Assembly: GCA_001798105.1 (NCBI GenBank)
Contig: MGRI01000101.1
Span: 14,036 to 20,825 of the forward strand
Length of the DNA: 6,790 bases
Reading direction: 5' to 3'
From: Deltaproteobacteria bacterium RIFCSPHIGHO2_02_FULL_40_11
Lineage (GTDB): Bacteria > Bdellovibrionota > JACOXK01 > 2-02-FULL-40-11
Shown here: positions 1 through 5,844 of the stretch, one piece after another
Layout: each line of letters begins with the position of its first letter
Position numbering within the stretch: position 1 is the first letter of the stretch
The notes under the pieces: model-generated
Database searches by the model: none
What the model saw: only the letters and a program-made list of their open reading frames with translations
Told to the model about the DNA's origin: nothing
Translations under genes and position numbers: made by a program

Positions 1-444
1 AACACCCATGAATCTGAGCTGTGTGAAATTGGCTATGAACTCCACCCCAACGAAAAACATTCAGACTTGATGGATTTGAAACGTAGAAAATCCACCTTGA
101 TTGATGACAACAAAGAAAAAGGCGGAGAATTTTTAGTGATTCTAGAAGGGATAAAATCGTTCGAATTTCAGTACTATTCCAAAAAACAAGATCGCTGGCA
201 CGAGGATTGGGACGCTGGGCACAGGGATTTTGAAGATCAGTTTCCAGACGCCGTTCAAGTCAAGTACACGCTTGTAAAAGAAGACCAAACGCTGGAATAC
301 CAACATACGATTTTAGTGGCACACCCCAACAATGAACAGCCCAAAGGAGGGCAAGCTGCTGGCGGGGGGCAAGCTGGCGGAGGTGGAAAATCTGAAAGTG
401 ACGGAAAATCTGAAGATGAAAAAGAATCTGAGGAAGCGCCATGA
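1..444 (+). CDS. gspJ: Type II secretion system minor pseudopilin GspJ, C-terminal part (5' end outside window)
   Basis: The frame is open from the first base, giving 147 residues without a start, so the gene runs in from the left. GspJ proteins are usually about 200 residues or more, so the prepilin leader, N-terminal helix and part of the globular domain are missing. What remains fits the GspJ beta domain: a segment like 'CEIGYEL' (residues 8-14), then 'LKRRKS', a 'GGEFLVILEGIKSFEFQYY' stretch, a 'W..DWD' motif near residues 65-70 and 'FPDAVQVKYTL', the usual 'lP.aV.v.l.l' strand. The protein ends in a Gly-rich then Glu/Ser/Lys-rich tail (about residues 113-147) that looks disordered. GspJ joins GspI and GspK in the pseudopilus tip complex. 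The TGA stop overlaps the gspK ATG (ATGA), implying translational coupling. A TTG at 67 could be read as a start, but it lies inside the conserved domain and is not the real one. The family call rests on the motifs plus the following gspK-N. Confidence 0.85.
   Translation, partial: NTHESELCEIGYELHPNEKHSDLMDLKRRKSTLIDDNKEKGGEFLVILEGIKSFEFQYYSKKQDRWHEDWDAGHRDFEDQFPDAVQVKYTLVKEDQTLEYQHTILVAHPNNEQPKGGQAAGGGQAGGGGKSESDGKSEDEKESEEAP
349..438 (+). repeat. Five in-register 18-nt units encoding the GspJ tail
   Basis: From 349 to 438 the sequence reads as five consecutive 18-nt (six-codon) units: GQAAGG, GQAGGG, GKSESD, GKSEDE and KESEEA. Units 1 and 2 share their first 10 bases exactly (gggcaagctg at 349 and 367). 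Units 3 and 4 share their first 12 bases exactly (ggaaaatctgaa at 385 and 403). Unit 5 is a diverged copy of unit 4. The two halves share the period but little sequence. The shared codons inside each pair suggest recent tandem duplication rather than selection on amino acids alone. Confidence 0.75.
430..433 (+). promoter_or_regulatory. Shine-Dalgarno site of gspK within the end of gspJ
   Basis: GAGG at 430-433 lies 7 nt before the gspK ATG at 441. It supports that ATG as the start and lies inside the last codons of gspJ, consistent with reinitiation through the ATGA overlap. Confidence 0.6.
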
Positions 445-1487
445 AAAATCATCGCGGCATGGCCATTATTCTGGTCATTAGCGCCATTTCCCTTTTGGCG
501 CTCATGATGGTGGAGTTTACGTTTGGAACGCAAATTAATTTACAAATTTCAAAAAATTTCCAAAATGCCGTAAAGGCCAAAGCCCTTTCCAGATCAGGCG
601 TGTATTTTGCCCTCCTGGAATTAAAAGTTTATAAAGAGCTAAAACCCCTGGCCCAAAAAATTAATTTAGACCCCAGCATGCTGAATATGATTTGGCAGTT
701 CGGCTTTATGTATCCCCCCTTGCCTTCTGCCAAAGGCACGTTTGGCACGGAAAAAGCCATTCAAGAATTGACAAAAGTTTCAAAAATTGATGGCAATATC
801 AGTGTAACCATTTCCGATGAAAGCTCAAAAATTAATTTAAATGAGCTCGCCAATAAAAACCCAAAGATCAAAGAGGCCATTCAAACCCAATTGCTTCGTA
901 TTTTTGAAGATAAGCTTCAATCGGACGAAGCTTTTTCGGATCAATACAGAGACACGCGTTTTCGCGAATATATTTTAAACATTCAAGATTGGATTGATGA
1001 AGACCGAGAACGTTCGATTGGCGGCGATGAAGAAAGTTATTACGGCAGACTCCGAACGCCCTATAAACCCAAAAACGCGCCCTTGGATACTGTAAGTGAA
1101 TTGGCCCTGATTGAAGGATTTGATGACGAAACACTTTTTAACCTCCTCGCCTCTGCCGTTACGGTTTATCCCACGCAAGGCATTAATATTAATTCTGCAG
1201 ATGCCATCGTTTTAAAAAGCATTAGCCATGAAATGACAGCTGAATTGGTGGGAAAAATCTTAGAACACAGACAAAAAATGGGCGGGTTTAAAACGGCACC
1301 AGAGTTTTTGACGTTTTGCAATTTTACCCAGAAACCCGAAATACCGCTTACCACCGAAACCAGCATTTTTTTGGTGGAATCCACCGCCGAAGTCCATGGG
1401 GCGTCTCAAACCACCCAAGTCATCGTAGATACAACAAAAGAACTACCCAACGGCATGCCAAATATCGTATACTGGAACATGAACTAA
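441..1487 (+). CDS. gspK: Type II secretion system minor pseudopilin GspK
   Basis: GspK is the largest minor pseudopilin and caps the pseudopilus tip with GspI and GspJ. The 348-residue length is normal for the family. The N-terminus has a short leader (MKNHRG) and a predicted prepilin peptidase (GspO/PilD) cleavage between Gly6 and Met7, followed by a hydrophobic helix (about 7-28). Position +5 of the mature protein is Leu11 rather than Glu, a known trait of GspK among pseudopilins. Family signatures follow: 'SDESSKINLNEL' (126-136); 'DWIDEDRE' then 'GGDEESYYGRL' (183-204), an acidic stretch in the area where GspK homologues bind calcium; 'PLDTVSELALIEG' (214-226); and a helix-hairpin-helix-like segment 'GININSADAIVL' through 'GGFKTAPEFL' (247-290). 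The end returns to the pseudopilin fold with 'STAEVHG' and 'IVYW'. The start is fixed by the leader and a good SD. Predicted Ca2+ binding and tip position are family knowledge, not visible directly. Confidence 0.93.
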   Translation: MKNHRGMAIILVISAISLLALMMVEFTFGTQINLQISKNFQNAVKAKALSRSGVYFALLELKVYKELKPLAQKINLDPSMLNMIWQFGFMYPPLPSAKGTFGTEKAIQELTKVSKIDGNISVTISDESSKINLNELANKNPKIKEAIQTQLLRIFEDKLQSDEAFSDQYRDTRFREYILNIQDWIDEDRERSIGGDEESYYGRLRTPYKPKNAPLDTVSELALIEGFDDETLFNLLASAVTVYPTQGININSADAIVLKSISHEMTAELVGKILEHRQKMGGFKTAPEFLTFCNFTQKPEIPLTTETSIFLVESTAEVHGASQTTQVIVDTTKELPNGMPNIVYWNMN

Positions 1488-1499
1488 CCTAAAAAAACC

Positions 1500-3101
1500 A
1501 TGCGAATCATTGGACTCGACATTGGGAGTTTTTCGATTAAGGCAGTGGAAATTGAGTCGGGGCTTCGGTCCGTGGAAGTCCTTGATTTCTTTGAGGAAAA
1601 ACTTCCTTTTTCAGAGACACCCCATGCCCCAGAAGTCATTCGGGAGCATCTTCAAAAGCTCTTTTTGGACCACCAAATTCACCCTCCCTTTAAGCTGATT
1701 TCTGCCCTGAGTAGCCTCAATGTATCGAATCGGACGGTTGAAATGCCCTTTCGAGATAAAACCAAGGTCCGCCAAACCCTTCCCTTTGAATTGGAAGAGC
1801 ATATCCCCTTTTCTTTAGACACCATTATTTTTGACTACCAAATCTATGAAATCTCCAAAGACAAATCGAATGTCTTTACGCTGATTGCGCCCAAAACAGC
1901 CGTGAAAGAACATTTAAATTTATTTGAAACACAAGACATGAATCCAGATATTGTTTCAACCGATCATATTGTTTATGCCAACCTCTCCAGTCTTTTACCC
2001 GAAGCCAGTACCGTTTCGGCCATTATTAATCTGGGGCACCAAAAAACAAGTGTATGCATTTTACAAGAAGGACAAGTCTTAAACATTCGCTCTTTCCCAC
2101 TGGGGGGACAGCATATTACAAAAAATATTGAAACGGATTACAAACTTTCTTACGAAGAAGCTGAAAACGCAAAAACCGATAATGGTTTTGTGTTAACCGA
2201 CGAAACCGATGCCACGGAAGATCAAAAGAAATTTTCTACCTGCATTCAAAAAACGGTGGATGAAATTGTAAGCCAACTGACCCAAACCTTTCAATCGCAT
2301 CGCTCCAAAGGAAAACCCGCAGTCCAAAAGATTTTTCTAACGGGTAAAACGTCGCTCTTAAGAAATTTACCTGCCTATATTGCGCAAGAAACAAATATAG
2401 AAGTTGAAATCTTAAAATGTCTGGAAGGACACGATGCTTGTAATATTCCCAACAATGAAGAAAACAATGCAGGCAGTTCTGTAGCCCTGGCCTTAGCCTT
2501 GGGGATTGTGGGACGAAGCTATGGCGCACAATTTAATTTTCGAAAAGAAGATTTTTCAAAATACAAAGGCGGCGCACTGGGCAAGGAAGTGCGTTATCTT
2601 TTAGGGGCAGCGAGCGTCATTATTTTAATTTTGCTTATGAATATTTTTGGGAATTATTTTATTTTAAAATCAACGCTTCAAAAAGCTTCGGAACAGATGG
2701 AAGTGGTTCTTAAGAAATTCCCCATTAAAGTCGATCCGTCCCTTTTACAAAGCCCCATTCGTATGCGCGCTTTTTTAAATAAACAAGCCAAAGAACAAAA
2801 AGAAAAACTTCAGGCGTTGGGAGGCAGTAAACAAGAAGGTCTCACCACACTTGAAATTTTAAAGGAAATTTCAGGCATGGTTCCCAAAGAAGTTTTATTT
2901 GATGTCCGAGAACTTTCCATTACAGATCGAAAAGTAAGACTCAAAGCCCTCTCGGATTCGTTTAACGCCATTGAAAACATTGAAAAAAGTTTTAAAAATC
3001 ATACTGCGTTTGACAGCGTGGTAAAGGGCGAAATTTCAACCGCAGCGGATGGGAAAAATAAGAATTTTACCATTTCATTTGATGTGAAAGGACCAAAATA
3101 A
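1500..3101 (+). CDS. gspL: Type II secretion system protein GspL, PilM/actin-like cytoplasmic domain plus periplasmic domain
   Basis: GspL is a bitopic inner-membrane protein that recruits the GspE ATPase and contacts GspM and the pseudopilus. The 533 residues divide into a cytoplasmic actin-like domain (about 1-345), one membrane helix (about 367-388), a short linker/coil (390-445) and a ferredoxin-like periplasmic domain (about 446-531). The cytoplasmic part is strikingly PilM/FtsA-like: phosphate-1 motif 'GLDIGSFSIKAVEI' (5-18), phosphate-2-like 'INLGHQKTSVCIL' (176-188), 'PLGGQHITKNI' (200-210), 'SYEEAENAK' (217-225) and an adenosine-type loop 'FLTGKTSLLRNLP' (279-291), where PilM usually has a Gly-rich turn. 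It ends with 'ALALGIVGRSYG'. The start is 12 nt after gspK; the leader is A-rich with no clear SD, so translation may depend on coupling or A-rich initiation. The protein could be labelled PilM, but the fused membrane and periplasmic domains and the gspK/gspM neighbours favour GspL. Confidence 0.88.
   Translation: MRIIGLDIGSFSIKAVEIESGLRSVEVLDFFEEKLPFSETPHAPEVIREHLQKLFLDHQIHPPFKLISALSSLNVSNRTVEMPFRDKTKVRQTLPFELEEHIPFSLDTIIFDYQIYEISKDKSNVFTLIAPKTAVKEHLNLFETQDMNPDIVSTDHIVYANLSSLLPEASTVSAIINLGHQKTSVCILQEGQVLNIRSFPLGGQHITKNIETDYKLSYEEAENAKTDNGFVLTDETDATEDQKKFSTCIQKTVDEIVSQLTQTFQSHRSKGKPAVQKIFLTGKTSLLRNLPAYIAQETNIEVEILKCLEGHDACNIPNNEENNAGSSVALALALGIVGRSYGAQFNFRKEDFSKYKGGALGKEVRYLLGAASVIILILLMNIFGNYFILKSTLQKASEQMEVVLKKFPIKVDPSLLQSPIRMRAFLNKQAKEQKEKLQALGGSKQEGLTTLEILKEISGMVPKEVLFDVRELSITDRKVRLKALSDSFNAIENIEKSFKNHTAFDSVVKGEISTAADGKNKNFTISFDVKGPK
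3087..3092 (+). promoter_or_regulatory. Shine-Dalgarno site of gspM inside the end of gspL
   Basis: AAAGGA at 3087-3092 lies 9 nt before the gspM ATG at 3102, which directly follows the gspL TAA with no spacer. It supports this ATG as the start. Confidence 0.6.
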
Positions 3102-3713
3102 ATGTCCTTTTTAGATAAAATAAAAGAGCAGTTTTCTGCTGAAAAATTGAGAGAAACTAAGCTCCTAGAGCCCATTGTTATTTGGTACCAGGCTTTGCCC
3201 GGGGATCAAAAAAACATGGTAAATATCGGTGCCGTGGGCGGCGTTATTTTGACACTTCTCTTTTTTCTCTACTTAGGAAACAGCAAAGTCAATGCCCTCA
3301 AAGAAGAAATTGAAACCAAAAGTAGAAATTTACGAGAGCTCACCAAATATCAAGAAAGTTTTTCAGAACAAACAAAAATTTTAGATGCCCTGGAAAAACG
3401 TTTTCGCCAACAAGGCGCAGATTTTTCTCTGCTGACCACATTGGAAAAATATGCCCAGTCTTCTCAAATTAGCAGAGAATCGATTGAATCCATTAGCCCC
3501 AGACAACTGCCTCCAGGTGAGTTTTTTGTTGAAACAGAAGCCACCGTACAATTGGTGCGGGTGACGTTAAAACAATTGGTAGATTATTTTTACCGAATTG
3601 AAAGTGCACCCGTCAATTTAACGCTGAAAGAAGCACATGTAAAACCCAGGTTTGATAACCCACAGTTTTTAAACGTAAGTTTTAAAGTAATTGCATACAA
3701 ACCGAAAGAGTAA
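3102..3713 (+). CDS. gspM: Type II secretion system protein GspM
   Basis: GspM is a small bitopic inner-membrane protein that pairs with GspL through a periplasmic ferredoxin-like domain and stabilises the assembly platform. The 203 residues show a cytoplasmic N-terminus of about 38 residues, with 'IVIWYQALPGDQKNMV' resembling the juxtamembrane 'W..L...ER' region of GspM/PilO proteins. One membrane helix follows at about 39-59. A charged, heptad-like coiled coil runs from about 61 to 103 ('LKEEIETKSRNLRELTKYQ' and onward). A mixed alpha/beta domain occupies 107-200 and ends in 'LNVSFKVIAYKP'. Primary sequence in this family is poorly conserved, so the call leans on topology and on position directly after gspL and before gspN. 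A PilO label would describe the same fold. The ATG abuts the gspL stop and is preceded by a strong SD, so the two partner proteins are probably translated together. Confidence 0.8.
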   Translation: MSFLDKIKEQFSAEKLRETKLLEPIVIWYQALPGDQKNMVNIGAVGGVILTLLFFLYLGNSKVNALKEEIETKSRNLRELTKYQESFSEQTKILDALEKRFRQQGADFSLLTTLEKYAQSSQISRESIESISPRQLPPGEFFVETEATVQLVRVTLKQLVDYFYRIESAPVNLTLKEAHVKPRFDNPQFLNVSFKVIAYKPKE

Positions 3714-3718
3714 CGCAG

Positions 3719-4600
3719 ATGAAACTTAAAAAAATAATACGTTATGGTGCCTACCTCGTTTTTGGAATCTTTATCTTTACCTTTTTTACATACTTAAACT
3801 TTCCTTATAACAAGCTCAAAGACATGATTTTTGGGCAAATTCAAACCCAAAGTGGCATTATTTTGGACGCAAGCAATCTTAAACCCACCTTAACCTTTGG
3901 CATGACGATGGAAGATCTCAATATTGCCCATCAAACGTCTCAGCTTGCACCGCTACGCATTCCAGAAATTTCGGTTTCGCCCTCGCTTTTGTCGCTGGCG
4001 ATCCTAAAACCCAAAATTTCCTTTCAAGCACAGCTCTTAAGTGGTGATATTTCAGGTGCACTTCGATATGGCGGACAGGGACAACAAAGCATTCACCTGA
4101 ACCTCAATGATGTGAACCTGCAGCGCAATTTTAAAGAGCAACTTCCCATTAATTTAATGGGAACAGCGACTGGGAAAATTGATTTTTCTGGAGACTTTCG
4201 TCAAAGCAATACCCTTCAAGGTGAAACCCAACTTAAAATTGAAAAGTTTGCATTGGGTCAAATGACGGTGTTAAATATGACCATTCCAGACATTCAAATG
4301 TCGAACGCCGTCCTCCAAGGAAAGCTCAAATCTGGAAGATTTGAAATTTCAAAATGCGAATTGGGAAGCCCCAAAGATGACATTCATATGAATGTGTCTG
4401 GAAATATTCTTCTAAATATACGTGCCATGGATCAAAGTCGTTTAAGTTTAGATGTAAAACTCAAACTTTCCGAAAAAATAAAAGAAGAATTTAAAGCTTT
4501 CCTCCCCTTTATTGCTTCTGCGCTCGGAAAAGATGGTTACTACAATTTGCGTGTGAGTGGCCGACTGTCTGCCCCTGTAGCCCTGCCAAAACAAGGATAA
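3719..4600 (+). CDS. gspN: Type II secretion system protein GspN (AsmA-like, deltaproteobacterial type)
   Basis: The 293-residue protein has a basic N-terminus (MKLKKIIR), one hydrophobic helix (about 9-28) acting as a signal anchor, and then a long beta-rich region made of alternating short strands. 'NFPYNKLKDMIFGQIQTQSGIIL' (27-49) and 'LTFGMTMEDLNI' (58-69) match the start of AsmA-like domains, in which a membrane-anchored repeat protein begins with '..P...l...i...l......'. The repeated 'GTATGKIDFSGDF' (148-160) and the C-terminal 'LRVSGRLSAPVALP' (277-290) match the usual 'G.l..P' ending of these proteins. The T2SS of deltaproteobacterial lineages commonly ends with a gspN of this kind. 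Its role is accessory and not well defined; many T2SS lack it. The gene starts 5 nt after gspM with a weak purine-rich SD (AAAGAG at 3705-3710). It is the last gene of the secretion block. Some uncertainty remains because AsmA-like proteins share this architecture. Confidence 0.8.
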   Translation: MKLKKIIRYGAYLVFGIFIFTFFTYLNFPYNKLKDMIFGQIQTQSGIILDASNLKPTLTFGMTMEDLNIAHQTSQLAPLRIPEISVSPSLLSLAILKPKISFQAQLLSGDISGALRYGGQGQQSIHLNLNDVNLQRNFKEQLPINLMGTATGKIDFSGDFRQSNTLQGETQLKIEKFALGQMTVLNMTIPDIQMSNAVLQGKLKSGRFEISKCELGSPKDDIHMNVSGNILLNIRAMDQSRLSLDVKLKLSEKIKEEFKAFLPFIASALGKDGYYNLRVSGRLSAPVALPKQG

Positions 4601-4604
4601 AAAC

Positions 4605-4634
4605 TTGATTTTTTAAGCTGAACTTTGCTATTCT
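4605..4634 (+). promoter_or_regulatory. Predicted sigma70-type promoter with extended -10, upstream of the TPR gene
   Basis: TTGATT at 4605-4610 matches 4 of 6 bases of the -35 consensus. TATTCT at 4629-4634 matches 4 of 6 of the -10 consensus and is preceded by TGC, an extended -10 element. The spacer is 18 nt. The site falls in the only intergenic gap of the window (4601-4650), at the switch from secretion genes to unrelated genes, which supports it. Transcription would start near 4641, only about 10 nt before the ATG at 4651. This is a prediction from pattern only. Confidence 0.5.
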
Positions 4635-4650
4635 AAAGCTAGATCTTTTA

Positions 4651-5136
4651 ATGTCTACCATTGAAGCAAAGCTGAAGGTCGATCAGTACTTTAAACTTGG
4701 CTTTGAACACCAGCTCAAGGGTGATGTTCACCTGGCGATTGATTACTACAAGAAATCCTTAGACAAACAACCTTCCCCAGAAGCCCATACGTTTTTGGGG
4801 TGGGCCTATTCTTTTTTAGGGTGGTATGACGAAGCCATTTCTGAATGCCACAAAGCCATTCAACTTGACCCCGAATTTGGAAATGCATGGAACGATATTG
4901 GCGCCTACCTGATTGAAAAAGGGAAATTCGAAGAGGCTGTTTTTTATTTAAAAAAAGCCATTCGGTGTAAAACCTATAATACGTATCACTATGCGTTTTA
5001 CAATCTTTCCCGAATTTGGATTCAAAAAGGATTTTACGGAAGGGCTTTAAAGTACCTGTACAAAGCTTTGGCTTACAATGCCAACTACATGCCAGCCATA
5101 AATACCTTGAATCATTTAACAAAAAAAGTAAACTAA
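4651..5136 (+). CDS. Small tetratricopeptide repeat (TPR) protein
   Basis: The 161 residues are almost wholly TPR helices, with no signal peptide or membrane segment, so a cytoplasmic adaptor is likely. Four 34-residue units can be read: about 10-43 (G17, A29, Y33, P41), 43-76 (G50, A62, A69, P74), 77-110 (G84, A96, A103) and 113-146 (A132, A139). Units 2 and 3 are the most canonical ('AHTFLGWAYSFLGWYDEAI', 'AWNDIGAYLIEKGKFEEAV'). Unit 4 is diverged, and a two-residue insertion precedes it. The combination 'AHTFLGW' and 'FGNAWNDIGAYLIE' resembles a compact, widely conserved bacterial TPR family without an assigned function; I recognise the style but cannot name a gene. TPR arrays bind peptide partners, but the partner here is unknown. 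The gene has its own predicted promoter and no SD before the ATG, with a very short predicted leader. It sits 6 nt before the reductase gene and is probably co-transcribed with it. A link to the T2SS (for example a PilF-like pilotin) is unlikely, as there is no lipobox. Confidence 0.85.
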   Translation: MSTIEAKLKVDQYFKLGFEHQLKGDVHLAIDYYKKSLDKQPSPEAHTFLGWAYSFLGWYDEAISECHKAIQLDPEFGNAWNDIGAYLIEKGKFEEAVFYLKKAIRCKTYNTYHYAFYNLSRIWIQKGFYGRALKYLYKALAYNANYMPAINTLNHLTKKVN

Positions 5137-5142
5137 TTTGAA

Positions 5143-5844
5143 ATGTCCCAGTTTAAAGGTAAAGTTGTATTCATTACAGGCGCAGCCCAAAGGCTTGGCA
5201 AAGAACTTGCGATTGCCTTTGCCCAAGAAGGCGCAACAATTGCTGCACATTACAATACCGCCCACAAAGAAGCTCACGCTTTAAAGCAACTGCTTGAAAA
5301 AAAAACAAAGATTGAACTTTTTCAATATGATTTATCGAATCCAAAAGGCATCCCCGGGCTTGTCAGACGTGTTACCCAAAAATTTAAGAAAATAGATATT
5401 TTGATTCACAATGCTTCTGTTTTTTATGAAACAAAGTTTTCGAATGTTACACAGAAAGACTGGGATTTTATCTTAAATACCAATTTAAAGTCGGCATTTT
5501 TTTTAACCCAAGCCGTCACCCGGCGCATGAAAAATGGGAAAATTATTTTTATCACCGACGCCTCGGGCCCCAAAACACGTGGCAATTATCTGCCCTATTG
5601 GATCTCAAAATCGGGGCTTGAAACGTTTTCCGAAACCCTGGCCAAGGTGCTGATGCCCCATATTCAGGTCAATTGCATTGCCCCCGGCCCGATTGGGTTT
5701 AAGGAAGACCTGAAACGCTTTCGAAAAGACATTACCGTATCTCCACAAGCCTTATGTGAGGCGGCCTTATATGTAGCGGCCCCTGGAACTCACTTGACAG
5801 GCCATACGCTTCTTTTGGATGCCGGCCGAAGGTTTGTACAATGA
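5143..5844 (+). CDS. Short-chain dehydrogenase/reductase, pteridine reductase (PTR1/FolM)-like
   Basis: This is a classical-size SDR (233 residues), a soluble NAD(P)H-dependent oxidoreductase with a Rossmann fold. The nucleotide-binding turn is 'TGAAQRLG' (12-19), the variant with Arg before the last Gly-containing pair that is typical of pteridine reductases. 'HYN' at 36-38, after the second strand, is where PTR1 has 'HYH' and fits NADPH preference. 'YDLSN' (62-66) covers the adenine-binding Asp; 'HNAS' (89-92) replaces the usual NNAG; 'LNTNLKS' (111-117) contains the structural Asn. The active site has Tyr152 and Lys156 (YWISK). The position 13 residues before Tyr, Ser in most SDRs, is Asp139, the same arrangement as Asp181/Tyr194/Lys198 of Leishmania PTR1. 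'PGP' (181-183) and 'LLLDAG' (223-228) close the fold. A reduced pteridine or folate substrate is therefore the best guess, but no folate genes lie nearby. There is no clear SD; the stop overlaps the polX ATG. Confidence 0.87.
   Translation: MSQFKGKVVFITGAAQRLGKELAIAFAQEGATIAAHYNTAHKEAHALKQLLEKKTKIELFQYDLSNPKGIPGLVRRVTQKFKKIDILIHNASVFYETKFSNVTQKDWDFILNTNLKSAFFLTQAVTRRMKNGKIIFITDASGPKTRGNYLPYWISKSGLETFSETLAKVLMPHIQVNCIAPGPIGFKEDLKRFRKDITVSPQALCEAALYVAAPGTHLTGHTLLLDAGRRFVQ
5828..5832 (+). promoter_or_regulatory. Shine-Dalgarno site of polX within the end of the reductase gene
   Basis: GAAGG at 5828-5832 lies 8 nt before the ATG at 5841. Together with the ATGA stop/start overlap at 5841-5844 it fixes the polX start and suggests coupled translation. 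Confidence 0.6.

Noticed and set aside
67..444. A separate small gene starting at TTG 67
   Set aside because: The frame is open back to base 1 and the residues before 67 continue the GspJ beta domain, so this is an internal codon of a gene cut by the window edge.
255..533. Reverse-strand frame of 92 residues, Pro/Ser-rich
   Set aside because: It is the antisense of the repetitive gspJ tail; its composition mirrors the Gly/Glu repeats and it crosses the gspJ-gspK junction with no signal of its own.
1500..3713. Type IV pilus pilM-pilN-pilO instead of gspL-gspM
   Set aside because: The PilM-like domain is fused to a membrane helix and periplasmic domain, and the cluster contains gspJ, gspK and gspN, which belong to T2SS.
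4635..4648. AAAG/CTTT inverted pair with a short T run as a possible terminator
   Set aside because: The stem is only 4 bp, AT-rich and directly before the TPR ATG, too weak for an intrinsic terminator and overlapping the predicted transcription start.
4715..5122. Reverse-strand frame of 135 residues
   Set aside because: It lies wholly inside the TPR gene, whose TPR pattern is unambiguous. No domain or SD was recognised on the reverse strand.
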